From NCBI GenBank assembly GCA_947167965.1, contig CAMVJW010000003.1, positions 1 to 43,874 of the forward strand: a stretch of DNA of 43,874 nucleotides, written 5' to 3'. The position numbers and the translations under genes are program-made. Source of the DNA: an uncultured Clostridia bacterium. Lineage in GTDB: Bacteria; Bacillota; Clostridia; TANB77; CAG-508. Positions 14,933 through 23,881 of this stretch are shown one piece after another. The notes beneath the pieces were generated by a model. That model made no database searches. It had not been told where the DNA came from and worked only from the letters and a program-made list of their open reading frames with translations. The stretch's first letter is position 1; every line of letters starts with the position of its first letter.

Positions 14933-16820
14933 TCTTTTTCTTTCCTATTCCAAAATTAAAACTACGCTTTTTACTTCTGCCAGTTGACTGAGACTTCATT
15001 ATTTCTGAAACATGTTTTACTTTACCAAGTTCAAAAGTGAATTTTTTTATTATTTTTTTACCAGTATCTTTTATACTTTTTAATATATTTTTAGGTCTAG
15101 GTATTTTTTTAAAATCAAGTGTTCTACATTTTATTGCTGGAATAATTCTATCATCTTTAGTTACTCTTACAATTAAGTTTCTATTGGGCAATGCTGTCAA
15201 AAGCTTAACTTTATTAAAAATAGAATCTTTAACAGATAATTCCATTTGCAGAGTATTTGCTAAAAGTCTTGCATCTTCTCTTGCTACTCTAAAGCAATAA
15301 TAATTCATAACATTAGAATATATTGAATTTTGAATATCCTCTGTAACCTGTGATAAATACTGTTCTACTAAAAACAATGATAAGTTATACTTTCGAGCTT
15401 CAGATAATAGTTTACTTAATATTGGATTTTGAATAATTGCAAATTCATCAATTACAAATATAATATGTTTATCAAAGTGTTTTTTTTGGACAAGCTGAAA
15501 AATATTACCAATTATAAGATTCGAAATTATCTTTATTACTTTTTCACCTAATTCTGCTTGATTTAACGAAAATAATGTAAAACAATTATTTTGTATTGCA
15601 TCTGATATTTTTATTTTTTCTTCTTCTGATATAATTCCAGGTAGCATTTGAAGTTCATCTATTACAGAAATTATTGGTGATATTGCTTCAGTATAAGAGT
15701 GATTCTTTAATTCGTTAAAATCTGTTAAGAAGAAGCTTTTTACACTAGATTCAACATCTGATGATTCTTTTAAGATTTTATTTCTAAATTCTACTTCTGT
15801 AAGTAACTTTTCTAAATTTTCAAAAGTTAAGAGCTCATTTTTTAATAGTATATAAATGCTATGTCTTAAAACTCTTTCAAGTTTTGAATTATATTGATCT
15901 GCAAGAATATTTTTGAATGTACTTAGTAATACTTCAGTATTTATATTAGCATTTGATTTTGAGTTTATTAAAATGTCAATTGTAGATTCTGGTGTTTTCA
16001 TATCAATGACTAGCGAATTATCTAAACCACCAATTTCTTCTTCAATTGCACCATGTGGATCAATCATTACAATTTTATATAAATCACTATAATTATCATG
16101 AATGTTTTTGATAAAAGAGGCTAAAAACTTTGATTTACCAGTACCACTTGCACCAACAATCAAAGAATGCTTTTGAAAATCGTAGGATTCTAAATTTAAA
16201 TATTTGTCATCTTGATAGTATGGAAATGCATCAATCTCAAGTAAATTTTCATCTGCATTTTTAGGAGAAAATAATTCAAAAGATTTATTGATTTTTAAAT
16301 ATTTTCTTCCGACATCAACTCTACAGAAAAATCGATTATAAGTAGAAAAATCTAGTTGTAAATGGTATGCGGGGATAAAGAAATATGATCTGTATTTTTG
16401 AACTCTATTGTCTTTTTTCTTAAAATAAAAATATGTTTTTGTACAATACTTATTTGGTGCCAAATATTTAATCTTTATTTCAACCTGTATAAGAGATTTA
16501 TTAAATTTTGATTCATATTTATCATATATATCACCAAGTGTTTTATCTGAATCCATACAAATATGAATTTTATTTAGATATTTTTTTATTATATCAATTG
16601 TTTCAGCTTTCTTTATGATAAAAGTTGAAGTACTGCTTAAAATAGATGGAATTTTTACATGAGATTTTATAAAAAATCTAAGCATATTGTTTTCTATTGA
16701 TATATATAAATTCCACGTTCCTAAGAATCCATTCAATCTAGAGATGTCTTTAAATAATAAATCCCAATCAGATATTTCTAATTTATCTTTAGTAAAAAAT
16801 AGTTCATAATAATATTTCAT
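14925..16820 (-). CDS. HerA/VirB4/TraG-like ATPase
   Basis: A RecA-fold hexameric-type ATPase of 631 residues. Residues 1-200 have no recognised domain and no membrane helix. Walker A is GASGTGKS at 223-230, followed by VMIDPHGAIEEE. A second acidic motif, IIFVIDEFAII (~res 450), is followed by SEARKYNLSLFLVEQYLSQV, as in TraG/TraD and archaeal HerA-type proteins. The last 60 residues are strongly basic (KKIIKKFTF, GRSKKRSF), suggesting nucleic-acid contact. No relaxase or other secretion genes are nearby, so an orphan DNA-translocation or defence role is more likely than conjugation. It is first in a two-gene unit; SD GAGG lies upstream. Confidence 0.82.
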   Translation of the reverse strand: MKYYYELFFTKDKLEISDWDLLFKDISRLNGFLGTWNLYISIENNMLRFFIKSHVKIPSILSSTSTFIIKKAETIDIIKKYLNKIHICMDSDKTLGDIYDKYESKFNKSLIQVEIKIKYLAPNKYCTKTYFYFKKKDNRVQKYRSYFFIPAYHLQLDFSTYNRFFCRVDVGRKYLKINKSFELFSPKNADENLLEIDAFPYYQDDKYLNLESYDFQKHSLIVGASGTGKSKFLASFIKNIHDNYSDLYKIVMIDPHGAIEEEIGGLDNSLVIDMKTPESTIDILINSKSNANINTEVLLSTFKNILADQYNSKLERVLRHSIYILLKNELLTFENLEKLLTEVEFRNKILKESSDVESSVKSFFLTDFNELKNHSYTEAISPIISVIDELQMLPGIISEEEKIKISDAIQNNCFTLFSLNQAELGEKVIKIISNLIIGNIFQLVQKKHFDKHIIFVIDEFAIIQNPILSKLLSEARKYNLSLFLVEQYLSQVTEDIQNSIYSNVMNYYCFRVAREDARLLANTLQMELSVKDSIFNKVKLLTALPNRNLIVRVTKDDRIIPAIKCRTLDFKKIPRPKNILKSIKDTGKKIIKKFTFELGKVKHVSEIMKSQSTGRSKKRSFNFGIGKKKNE

Positions 16821-17007
16821 TTAAAAAACCTCAAATCATAATTTTAAATAAAAAAATGGCAAAATCTAATGTTAATTTAATTATAAAGTATTATTGATAA
16901 TGTTTATTAACATTTTACATACGACTTTTGTTTTGAAATTTTTAATTTATGTTGAAAAGTAAATAATAAAAATATATAATAATATAGAACATAATGAATG
17001 AGAGTAA

Positions 17008-17035
17008 GGTTGAAAAAATATAAACTTTTTCAATC
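17008..17035 (+). other. hairpin in the leader of the flippase-like gene
   Basis: GGTTGAAAAA (17008-17017) pairs with TTTTTCAATC (17026-17035) around eight bases, shortly before the SD. It lacks a following T run, so it may affect translation rather than end transcription. The rest of 16821-17050 is plain AT-rich DNA. Confidence 0.35.
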
Positions 17036-17071
17036 ATCTCCTGAGCATTTGTGGAAGGAAAGATAGCAAAA

Positions 17072-18145
17072 ATGAAAAAAAATATAAGAAACATTTCAGT
17101 ATTTTTATTATTGATATATTTAACTTTTTACTTTATTTTTAAAGGACAAAATTTTAATGAAATATTAGATTTGATTGGTAAAGTTGATATAAAATTTATT
17201 ATTATAGCAGTTTTATTGATGTGTATATATATTGCATGTGATGGATTTAACATACGTAAGGTGTTAAGAAATTTGAATGAAAAAACTACAATTTGGAAAT
17301 GTATTAAATATTCACTTATTGGATTTTTCTTTAGTGCTATAACTCCAGCAGCATCTGGAGGACAACCGATGCAAATTTATTATATGCGTAAAGAAAACAT
17401 AAAAATAGAAAATAGTACTTTAACATTTTTAATAAATTTAAGCTGTATGCAAGTAGTAACTATTTCTCTTGCACTATTTAATATGATATTTAATTATAAA
17501 TATATGAAATTACCAATGGTTTTGCTTTTTATTTTAGGAATTGTTTTAAATCTTAGTGCACTAATTTTTCTATTAATCTCAATTTTTTCTAGAAGAGTAA
17601 GCAAAGGATTAATTAATTTTTTAGTAAAAATCATGAAATTTTTTAGAATAAAAAAAATTGACGAAAAAAAAGAAAAGCTAGAAATTGGATTACAAAAATA
17701 TCAAAAAAACGCAAAAGAAATAAGAAGCCGTAAGCCAGTAATACTAAAGGTTTTAGTAAGAACTTATATACAGTATATATCACTTTTTTCAGTTACGTAT
17801 TTTGTATATAGAGCTTTAGGATTTAACGAATATAATATATTTAATTTAGTTGCAATACAATCAGTATTATATGGTACAGTTTCGGGAATTCCACTACCAG
17901 GATCTGTTGGAGCAAGTGAAAGTGCATATTTATCATTGTTTGAACATGTTTACAGAGATAAAAATATATTAGAAACAGCTATGCTAGTAGATAGAGTTAT
18001 TACTTTTTATTTATTAGTTGCTGTATGTTTAGTGGTTGTTGTTATAAATGATATTTATGTAAAAATAAAATATAACAATAATAAAGAAATCAGTGAAAAC
18101 GAAGAAAAAATTGATATTATAGAAAATGAAGGAGAAACTAAATGA
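17072..18145 (+). CDS. flippase-like membrane protein (MprF/AglD transmembrane-domain family, UPF0104)
   Basis: A polytopic membrane protein of 357 residues resembling the flippase half of MprF. Hydrophobic segments start at ~residue 5 and recur to the C-terminus. Family landmarks are SLIGFFFSAITPAASGGQPMQIYYM (residues split here only for description) near 95 and SGIPLPGSVGASESAYL near 275. Family members move lipid-linked groups across the membrane; no synthetase domain is attached, so the substrate is open. ATG 17072 is preferred over GTG 17051, since GGAAGGAAAG (17053-17062) then serves as SD. It overlaps queH by four bases. Confidence 0.82.
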   Translation: MKKNIRNISVFLLLIYLTFYFIFKGQNFNEILDLIGKVDIKFIIIAVLLMCIYIACDGFNIRKVLRNLNEKTTIWKCIKYSLIGFFFSAITPAASGGQPMQIYYMRKENIKIENSTLTFLINLSCMQVVTISLALFNMIFNYKYMKLPMVLLFILGIVLNLSALIFLLISIFSRRVSKGLINFLVKIMKFFRIKKIDEKKEKLEIGLQKYQKNAKEIRSRKPVILKVLVRTYIQYISLFSVTYFVYRALGFNEYNIFNLVAIQSVLYGTVSGIPLPGSVGASESAYLSLFEHVYRDKNILETAMLVDRVITFYLLVAVCLVVVVINDIYVKIKYNNNKEISENEEKIDIIENEGETK

Positions 18146-18729
18146 AACTATTAATGCATACATGTTGTGCGCCTTGCAGTGTGTTTTGTATAGATGAATT
18201 AAGAAAAGAAAATATTGAGCCTGTTTTATATTGGTACAATCCAAATATTCATCCATATAAAGAATATGAAGCAAGAAGAGATTGTTTAAAAGAATATTCA
18301 GAAAAAATAAATATTAAAGCCATATTTGAAGATGAATATGGCTTAGATGAGTTTTGCAAGAATGTATCAAATAACCTAAATTCAAGATGTGTAGATTACT
18401 GCTATCCTGTTCGTATGAGAAAAACGTTTGAGTATGCAAAGGAAAATGGATATGATGCAGTAACAACAACACTTTTATATAGTATTTATCAAAAACATGA
18501 ATACATTAAAAAGTTATGTGAAGATTTAAGTAAAGAGTATGGAATTGAGTTTCTTTATAGAGATTTTAGATATGGTTTCTGGGAAGGACATGATAAAGCT
18601 AAAGAAGCAGGCCTTTATATGCAAAAATATTGTGGATGTGTGTTTTCAGAGGAAGATAGATATTATTACCACAAAAAAGATAGCTTAAATTTACCAGAAG
18701 AATTTGAATGGAAAATAAAAATAGATTAG
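18142..18729 (+). CDS. queH: QueH, epoxyqueuosine reductase
   Basis: Catalyses the last step of queuosine tRNA synthesis, reducing epoxyqueuosine, as the non-orthologous replacement of QueG. The Fe-S/metal-binding motifs are visible: MHTCCAPCSVF at the N-terminus, SRCVDYCYPVRM near residue 77 and KYCGCVFSEED near 165, plus YNPNIHPYKEY. Length 195 residues is typical of DUF208/QueH. It starts inside the stop of the upstream membrane protein (ATGA), so it is co-translated with it, although the functions seem unrelated. A small HIT-like gene follows after 12 bases. Confidence 0.93.
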   Translation: MKLLMHTCCAPCSVFCIDELRKENIEPVLYWYNPNIHPYKEYEARRDCLKEYSEKINIKAIFEDEYGLDEFCKNVSNNLNSRCVDYCYPVRMRKTFEYAKENGYDAVTTTLLYSIYQKHEYIKKLCEDLSKEYGIEFLYRDFRYGFWEGHDKAKEAGLYMQKYCGCVFSEEDRYYYHKKDSLNLPEEFEWKIKID

Positions 18730-18741
18730 GGAAGAGTATAA

Positions 18742-19224
18742 ATGAAAATAATAGATGGAAAGAAAGTTATATGGGAAACAGAGAATTTTATAGTTTTAGC
18801 AGCAAATCATCCATTTATATCAAGAGAAGAAGGTGGACATTTAATAATTAGAGCAAATGGAGATAAATATAGGTATGATTCACGCTTGGATTTTAATGAA
18901 AAAGAAGCTATAGAACAACATAAATTGTGTCAAATGATTTGTGAAGCATATAAGAAAGCAATGGAGAAGAGAAATATAAAAATAGTAAGAATAAATTTTT
19001 TTGAAGCAGGTAATTGGGCTTGGAAAAAAGATGAAAATGGCGAAATTAAAAAGCCATACTATCATGAGCATATTTTTGGAAGAACAATGGATGCACTAAA
19101 ACAAAAATTTCCAGAAGCCCCATATTTACCAGATAGAAGAAGTGGTTTTTATGATGACTTCGAACCAATTAATGATGATGATATAGTATGTATAATTGAA
19201 GAAATGGAAAAATTAAAAGAATGA
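18742..19224 (+). CDS. HIT-superfamily-like protein
   Basis: A 160-residue soluble protein. HLIIRANG and the helix EKEAIEQHKLCQMICEAYKKAM resemble the core of histidine-triad nucleotide-binding proteins. The terminal PYYHEHIFGRT resembles a reduced His-x-His triad. The triad is not fully canonical (HEHIFG), so hydrolase activity is uncertain. Weak SD AAGAG. It follows queH by 12 bases and probably shares its transcript. The alternative is an unrelated conserved family with a chance HxH motif. Confidence 0.55.
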   Translation: MKIIDGKKVIWETENFIVLAANHPFISREEGGHLIIRANGDKYRYDSRLDFNEKEAIEQHKLCQMICEAYKKAMEKRNIKIVRINFFEAGNWAWKKDENGEIKKPYYHEHIFGRTMDALKQKFPEAPYLPDRRSGFYDDFEPINDDDIVCIIEEMEKLKE

Positions 19225-19234
19225 GAAAAATATA

Positions 19235-19330
19235 AACATTTTAAGAGAATTAACTTTTTATAGTTTAAATGCAATTATTGCAGTTGGATATAGAGTAAAT
19301 TCAAAAGAAACAACTGATTTTAGAATTTGA
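19235..19330 (+). pseudogene. remnant of a RhuM-family gene
   Basis: Between two intact genes, bases 19241-19330 encode LRELTFYSLNAIIAVGYRVN and then SKETTDFRI before a stop. RhuM-family proteins carry the closely similar YNLDAIISVGYRVxSxRxTQFR block. A stop lies just upstream in frame and no start or SD is present, so this is a 30-codon fragment of a lost gene, probably mobile-element-associated. Confidence 0.65.
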
Positions 19331-19356
19331 AAAAATAATTACAGGAGGAAAATAAA

Positions 19357-19836
19357 ATGGGATATATAAGTGATTTAAGGAAATATGTTGGACATCAGCC
19401 AATATTAACTGCTGGAGTGGGATTATTTGTCTTTAATGAGGAGAATAAAGTCTTAATGCAACTTAGAACAGATTATAATTCCTGGGGATTTCCAGGAGGA
19501 GCTATGGAACTTGGTGAAAGTTTTGAAGAAGTGGCGAAAAGAGAATTAAAAGAAGAAACTAACTTAGAAATTGATGAGTTAAAGTTAATAAAAGTTTTTT
19601 CTGGAAAAGACACATACAGAGAATATCCAAATGGAGATAAATTATATGATATTACGGCAATTTTTGTAGTAAAAAAATATCATAACGATATAAAGATTAA
19701 CGATAATGAATCTAAAGAGCTTGCATGGTTCGATATAAATAACTTACCTAGTAATATGACTGAACATACAAAAAACTATTTAAATAAGTTTGGACATGTT
19801 TTAGAAGAAGCTTTAAAAGAATTTAAAAAGAATTAA
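19357..19836 (+). CDS. Nudix hydrolase
   Basis: A pyrophosphohydrolase of 159 residues acting on nucleoside diphosphates linked to another group. The Nudix box is complete: GGAMELGESFEEVAKRELKEE, with the metal-binding REXXEE glutamates, at about residues 45-68. The N-terminal ISDLRKYVGHQPILTAG is common to a Firmicute subgroup annotated as ADP-ribose or dinucleotide hydrolases; the substrate cannot be fixed from sequence. AGGAGG SD eight bases before the ATG. It stands before a purine deaminase gene, which fits a nucleotide clean-up role. Confidence 0.9.
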   Translation: MGYISDLRKYVGHQPILTAGVGLFVFNEENKVLMQLRTDYNSWGFPGGAMELGESFEEVAKRELKEETNLEIDELKLIKVFSGKDTYREYPNGDKLYDITAIFVVKKYHNDIKINDNESKELAWFDINNLPSNMTEHTKNYLNKFGHVLEEALKEFKKN

Positions 19837-19867
19837 AATTTGAATGTTTTAATAAGGGGAAGAAAAA

Positions 19868-20344
19868 ATGAACAAATATATGAAAATTGCAAAAGAATTA
19901 GCAGAAGAGAATTTAAAAACTAATGTAGGAGGACCATTTGGAGCATGTGTAGTTAAAAATGGAAAAATTATTGGAAAAGGATCAAATCAGGTACTAGGAA
20001 GTAATGATCCAACAGCTCATGCAGAAATAGTAGCTATAAGAGAAGCTTGTAAAAATATAAATTCTTATGACTTAAGTGATTGTGAGCTATATGCTAACTG
20101 TTATCCATGTCCAATGTGTTTATCTGCAATTATTTGGTCAAATATAAAAAAAGTATATTTTGGAAATTCAAAAGAAGATGCGGCAAAAATAGGATTTAGA
20201 GATGATGAAATATACAAGTATATAAGAGAATTGACAGACAATGTTAATAATAAAAGTAGGTTAGACTTAGAATGTATTGATAAAGACGAGACTATAAAAG
20301 CTTTTAATGAATTTATGGAAAAAGATGATAAAACAATTTATTAA
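19868..20344 (+). CDS. guaD: guanine deaminase-type nucleoside deaminase
   Basis: Zinc deaminase of 158 residues, likely converting guanine to xanthine. The zinc site and catalytic Glu are HAEIVAIREA (~res 55); PCPMCLSAI (~res 82) gives the two zinc cysteines. The C-terminal GFRDDEIYKYI helix matches the GuaD subgroup (domain-swapped dimers) rather than the tRNA deaminase TadA. AAGGGGA SD precedes it. It lies 31 bases after the Nudix gene, suggesting a shared transcript in purine salvage. Confidence 0.88.
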   Translation: MNKYMKIAKELAEENLKTNVGGPFGACVVKNGKIIGKGSNQVLGSNDPTAHAEIVAIREACKNINSYDLSDCELYANCYPCPMCLSAIIWSNIKKVYFGNSKEDAAKIGFRDDEIYKYIRELTDNVNNKSRLDLECIDKDETIKAFNEFMEKDDKTIY

Positions 20345-20389
20345 AATGAAAGATAAAAATGTAAAAAATTCGATTAGGAGGAAGATTAC

Positions 20390-21400
20390 ATGAATGAAAA
20401 AGATAATGAATTAGTTAAAGAGATGATGCTTGAAGAAGTAATAACAAATGCTGTACAAATTCCAGGAGTAAAGGTAGATAGAAGAAAATTTTTAGCTGAA
20501 CAATTTGCATCTAAAAAAGATAATTTAGAAGAAATATTAGATGTTGGACCAATAGAAGCAGGAATAGAGAGAAAAGAGATTATACTGCTAGCAAAAAAGT
20601 TAATTATAGCAAGGACAAGTCAATCATCAATTGCTTCCTTTGTTACAGGTATTCCTGGAGGACTAGCAATGGCTGTAACAATACCTGCGGATATATTACA
20701 GTTTTTTGGAATGGCTTTAAAACTAGCTCAGGAACTATCATATTTATATGGTGCACAAGACTTATGGAGTGATGGAAAATTAGAAGATGAAAGAGTTAGA
20801 AATCAATTAATTCTATATTGTGGAGTAATGTTTGGCGTATCAGGTGCTGTTTCTGGTGTTAGAGTTTTATCTACACAAATATCAAAAACTGTATTAAAAA
20901 CTATTCCACAGAAGGCATTAATGAAAACATTTTGGTATCCAATAATAAAAAAGATTGCTAAATCAATAGGTATAAACCTAACCAAAAAGACATTTGCACA
21001 AGGAGCATCTAAAGCAGTGCCTATAATTGGAGGAGTTATTTCAGGTAGTATAAATTTTGCTTCAATGATGCCTATGGCAAATAGATTAAATGATACATTT
21101 GATAAAGCCACTTTTGACTATAGTGATGAAGAGTTTAATCAAGATATAGAAATTCTTTTAAATTCAGATGAATATGAAGAACTGAGAGAAGAGCCAAAAG
21201 AAGATTCAAAATTTAGAAAAAAGGTATTTGAGGGAATAAATAATACTGCAGAAGGAATATCAAATTTATTTTCAAAAATTGGAAAAAAGAATGAAAACGA
21301 TAAATATGAAGACTTAAAAAAATTAAAGGAACTTTTGGATAATGACATCATTACTGAAGAAGAATTTAACCAAAAGAAAAAACAAATTTTAGATTTGTAA
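20390..21400 (+). CDS. EcsC-like membrane-associated protein with C-terminal SHOCT domain
   Basis: A 336-residue protein of unknown function. Residues ~80-110 (SSIASFVTGIPGGLAMAVTI is the start of this block) and ~205-235 (AVPIIGGVISGSINFASM) are Gly/Ala-rich amphipathic or membrane-inserting segments, as in EcsC-type proteins. The last 30 residues, DLKKLKELLDNDIITEEEFN followed by QKKKQILDL, form a clear SHOCT (short C-terminal oligomerisation) domain. The same domain ends the YdjI-like protein at 38138-39370. AGGAGGAAG SD. It is a single gene between the deaminase and tyrA. Confidence 0.7.
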   Translation: MNEKDNELVKEMMLEEVITNAVQIPGVKVDRRKFLAEQFASKKDNLEEILDVGPIEAGIERKEIILLAKKLIIARTSQSSIASFVTGIPGGLAMAVTIPADILQFFGMALKLAQELSYLYGAQDLWSDGKLEDERVRNQLILYCGVMFGVSGAVSGVRVLSTQISKTVLKTIPQKALMKTFWYPIIKKIAKSIGINLTKKTFAQGASKAVPIIGGVISGSINFASMMPMANRLNDTFDKATFDYSDEEFNQDIEILLNSDEYEELREEPKEDSKFRKKVFEGINNTAEGISNLFSKIGKKNENDKYEDLKKLKELLDNDIITEEEFNQKKKQILDL

Positions 21401-21467
21401 GCAAGAATTAAAGACAGTGACTAAAAAATAAAACTATACTAATTCTTTTAAGGAGGACAAAAAGTAT

Positions 21468-22583
21468 ATGAGTGAAAATAAAAATGGAAAAGAAAATCAT
21501 ACAAATTTACAAGTAGGAATTATTGGGCTTGGTTTTTTAGGTGGTTCGCTAGCCAAAAGCTTAATTAAAACAGATATCGTAAAGGGAATAATTGCTTATG
21601 ACAAAAATTTAGAAAGTTTAAAACTTGCAAAAGAGGAAAATGTAATTACAGACTATTCTACTCGAATTGATGAAAAATTCTATGATTGTGATATTGTGTT
21701 TATATGTATTCCAGTAAAATACATACCAGATACTATGATTGAATTAGAAAAATTTGTAAATAAAAATTGTATTATAACAGATACAGGAAGTACTAAAAAA
21801 AGCATTATTGAACAATCAAAAAAATTGAATAGAGAATTTATTGGTGGACATCCTATGGTTGGTTCAGAAAGATCGGGATATAAAACATCTAAAGAGCTAC
21901 TTTTTGAAAACTCTTATTACATTATTACAAAATCAGCAAACTCAACTCAAAGAGCAATAAATTTATTAAAAGATTTAATACTTTCAATAAAAGCTATACC
22001 AATTATAATTGATGAGAATAAACATGATTATATAACAGCAACTATTAGCCATGTACCACATGTTATTGCATCAAGCTTAGTAAGACTAGTAAAACAATTA
22101 GATGATGAAAATGAAATAATGAAAACTTTAGCAGCAGGAGGATTTAAAGATATTACTAGAATTGCATCTTCTGACCCTACAATGTGGGAGAGTATTTGTA
22201 CTGAAAATAAAGATGAAATATTAAAAGTTTTAAAAAATTTTAAAGAAATAGTAAATCAATTTGAACAAGAAATATATAATAGTGAAGAAATATATAATTT
22301 TTTTGATTCTTCAAAAAAATATAGAGACTCTTTTATAAACAAAAAAATTAATGGTAATACAATGCCAGAACTAAATGTAAGTATAAAGGACGAAAATGGT
22401 GCTATAGCAAAAGTTGCAACTATATTAAGTGAAAACAATATAGGAATTAAAAACATTGAAATTATTAATAACAGAGAAAATAACTATGGAGCTCTTAAAA
22501 TTGTCTTAAATAGTTATGAACAAATGGAAGAAGGCTATAGAGTATTAAATAAATCAGGATATGAGGTTAAGAAAAATATTTAA
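21468..22583 (+). CDS. tyrA: prephenate dehydrogenase with ACT domain
   Basis: Converts prephenate to 4-hydroxyphenylpyruvate in tyrosine synthesis using NAD+. The Rossmann motif GIIGLGFLGGSLAKSL is at ~residues 18-33. The substrate-site motifs GGHPMVGSERSGY (~128) and ISHVPHVIASSL (~195) and the DPTMWESI motif are intact. Residues ~300-371 form an ACT domain (LNVSIKDENGAIAKVATILS), expected to mediate feedback control by tyrosine. Length 371 is normal. AAGGAGG SD. No other aromatic-pathway gene is in the window. Confidence 0.95.
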   Translation: MSENKNGKENHTNLQVGIIGLGFLGGSLAKSLIKTDIVKGIIAYDKNLESLKLAKEENVITDYSTRIDEKFYDCDIVFICIPVKYIPDTMIELEKFVNKNCIITDTGSTKKSIIEQSKKLNREFIGGHPMVGSERSGYKTSKELLFENSYYIITKSANSTQRAINLLKDLILSIKAIPIIIDENKHDYITATISHVPHVIASSLVRLVKQLDDENEIMKTLAAGGFKDITRIASSDPTMWESICTENKDEILKVLKNFKEIVNQFEQEIYNSEEIYNFFDSSKKYRDSFINKKINGNTMPELNVSIKDENGAIAKVATILSENNIGIKNIEIINNRENNYGALKIVLNSYEQMEEGYRVLNKSGYEVKKNI

Positions 22584-22633
22584 AACAGAAAATTCCAAAG
22601 ATATAATTCAATTAATCAAGAAATATTAATATA

Positions 22634-22679
22634 AATAAGATTTTCTTATGGCAAAGGTATTAAGAAAGTCTTATTTTTA
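22634..22679 (+). terminator. terminator after tyrA
   Basis: AATAAGATTTTCTTA (22634-22648) pairs with TAAGAAAGTCTTATT (22661-22675), then TTTT. Confidence 0.8.
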
Positions 22680-22838
22680 GTTTGACATAGAAAATTAAAA
22701 TAAATATAATAAACATATTAAAAACAAATTTCAATAAGTGTTTTAAATCAAATTTTTAAGATCAAATAAAGAAGTTAAATTCACATAGTTTTAATCATTA
22801 TCCTTTTATAAGAAAGGAGGAAGAAAAAACTACTAAAT

Positions 22839-22988
22839 ATGGAAAATAAAATTACTAAAAGAATTCAAAAACTAGAAAAGGAAGTAAAAATTTTAAAAGT
22901 AAAAATTGAAAAAAGAGATGAGTTATTAATTACAATATCAAGGGAATTAGCTAAATTAAAATTGGAAAACAACAAAAAGAATAAATAA
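22839..22988 (+). CDS. 49-residue coiled-coil protein
   Basis: A small frame beginning MENKITKRIQKLEKEVKILK whose heptad spacing of Ile/Leu with Lys/Glu flanks predicts one continuous coiled coil. AAGGAGG at 22814-22820 is a perfect SD but lies about 18 bases from the ATG, longer than usual, and no closer start is in frame. It is isolated between the tyrA terminator and the ftsE promoter. Coding is plausible from composition and SD but not certain. Confidence 0.5.
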   Translation: MENKITKRIQKLEKEVKILKVKIEKRDELLITISRELAKLKLENNKKNK

Positions 22989-23088
22989 TAAAAATATATA
23001 AATTACAAGATATAACAATATATAAAGAAATTTCCCCAAAATAGCATTTTTTATTAATAATTTAATTGTAATTTTTTTGTGAATAGAC

Positions 23089-23117
23089 TTGAAAAAAATA
23101 TATATTATTGTTATGAT
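23089..23117 (+). promoter_or_regulatory. sigma-A promoter for the ftsEX operon
   Basis: TTGAAA (23089-23094), 17 bases, TATGAT (23112-23117). It leaves a leader of ~70 bases containing the hairpin at 23173-23188. Confidence 0.6.
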
Positions 23118-23164
23118 AATATAGACCTAATATGAAGGTAACAAATTAAAAAATAATTAATTAG

Positions 23165-23197
23165 AAGGGAGAAAGCTTTTATAAGCTTAAATATAAA
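23165..23197 (+). promoter_or_regulatory. ftsE: ftsE ribosome site bridged by a hairpin
   Basis: The only SD, AAGGGAG (23165-23171), is 26 bases from the ftsE ATG. Between them AAGCTT-TTAT-AAGCTT (23173-23188) forms a perfect 6-bp hairpin. Folding it out brings SD and ATG to an effective distance of about ten bases. No other start codon is in frame upstream, and FtsE homologues begin at this Met. Confidence 0.6.
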
Positions 23198-23881
23198 ATG
23201 ATAGAATTTAGAAATGTATCTAAAACATATGATACAGGTACAAAAGCTGTAAAAAATGCAAATTTTACAATAGAAAAAGGAGAATTTTGTTTTTTAGTTG
23301 GAACATCAGGAAGTGGAAAATCAACATTAATTAAATTAATTTTAAAAGAAGAAGAGGCAACATCTGGAAATATAATAATAAATGGAAAAGACACAACATT
23401 TTTAAAACCAAGTAGAATACCATATTTAAGAAGAAGTATGGGAGTTGTATTTCAAGACTTTAGATTACTTCCAGATAAAACTGTTTATGATAATGTTGCA
23501 TATGCAATGTATATTGTAAGAGCAACTCAAAGACATATTCGTAGACAAGTTCCAATGGTATTATCTTTAGTAGGATTAAGTCAAAAAGCAAAAATGTATC
23601 CAAATGAGCTATCTGGAGGAGAACAACAAAGAGTTGCATTAGCAAGAGCATTGGTAAATAATCCTTCAATGCTAATAGCAGACGAACCTACAGGAAATTT
23701 GGATCCAGATACTTCATGGGACATTATGAATTTACTAAATGACATCAATATGAGAGGTACTACAGTTGTAGTTGCAACACATGCCAAAGACATAGTAGAT
23801 AAAATGAAAAAAAGGGTTATACATATCGAAAAAGGCGATATTATTCGAGATGATAAAAAAGGTGGTTACAATGAAATATAA
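23198..23881 (+). CDS. ftsE: FtsE, cell-division ABC ATPase
   Basis: ATPase of the FtsEX complex, which transmits a signal from the divisome across the membrane to activate peptidoglycan hydrolases. MIEFRNVSKTYDTG starts the domain. Walker A is GTSGSGKST (~res 35), Q-loop VVFQDFRLLP, signature LSGGEQQR (~res 137), Walker B LIADEPTG, H-loop ATHAKD. 227 residues is standard. It overlaps ftsX by 11 bases and heads an operon with two M23 hydrolases. Confidence 0.97.
   Translation: MIEFRNVSKTYDTGTKAVKNANFTIEKGEFCFLVGTSGSGKSTLIKLILKEEEATSGNIIINGKDTTFLKPSRIPYLRRSMGVVFQDFRLLPDKTVYDNVAYAMYIVRATQRHIRRQVPMVLSLVGLSQKAKMYPNELSGGEQQRVALARALVNNPSMLIADEPTGNLDPDTSWDIMNLLNDINMRGTTVVVATHAKDIVDKMKKRVIHIEKGDIIRDDKKGGYNEI

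Noticed and set aside
14925..16820. Conjugation gene (TraG/VirB4) of an integrative element
   Set aside because: No relaxase, other secretion genes, integrase or attachment repeats are found around it.
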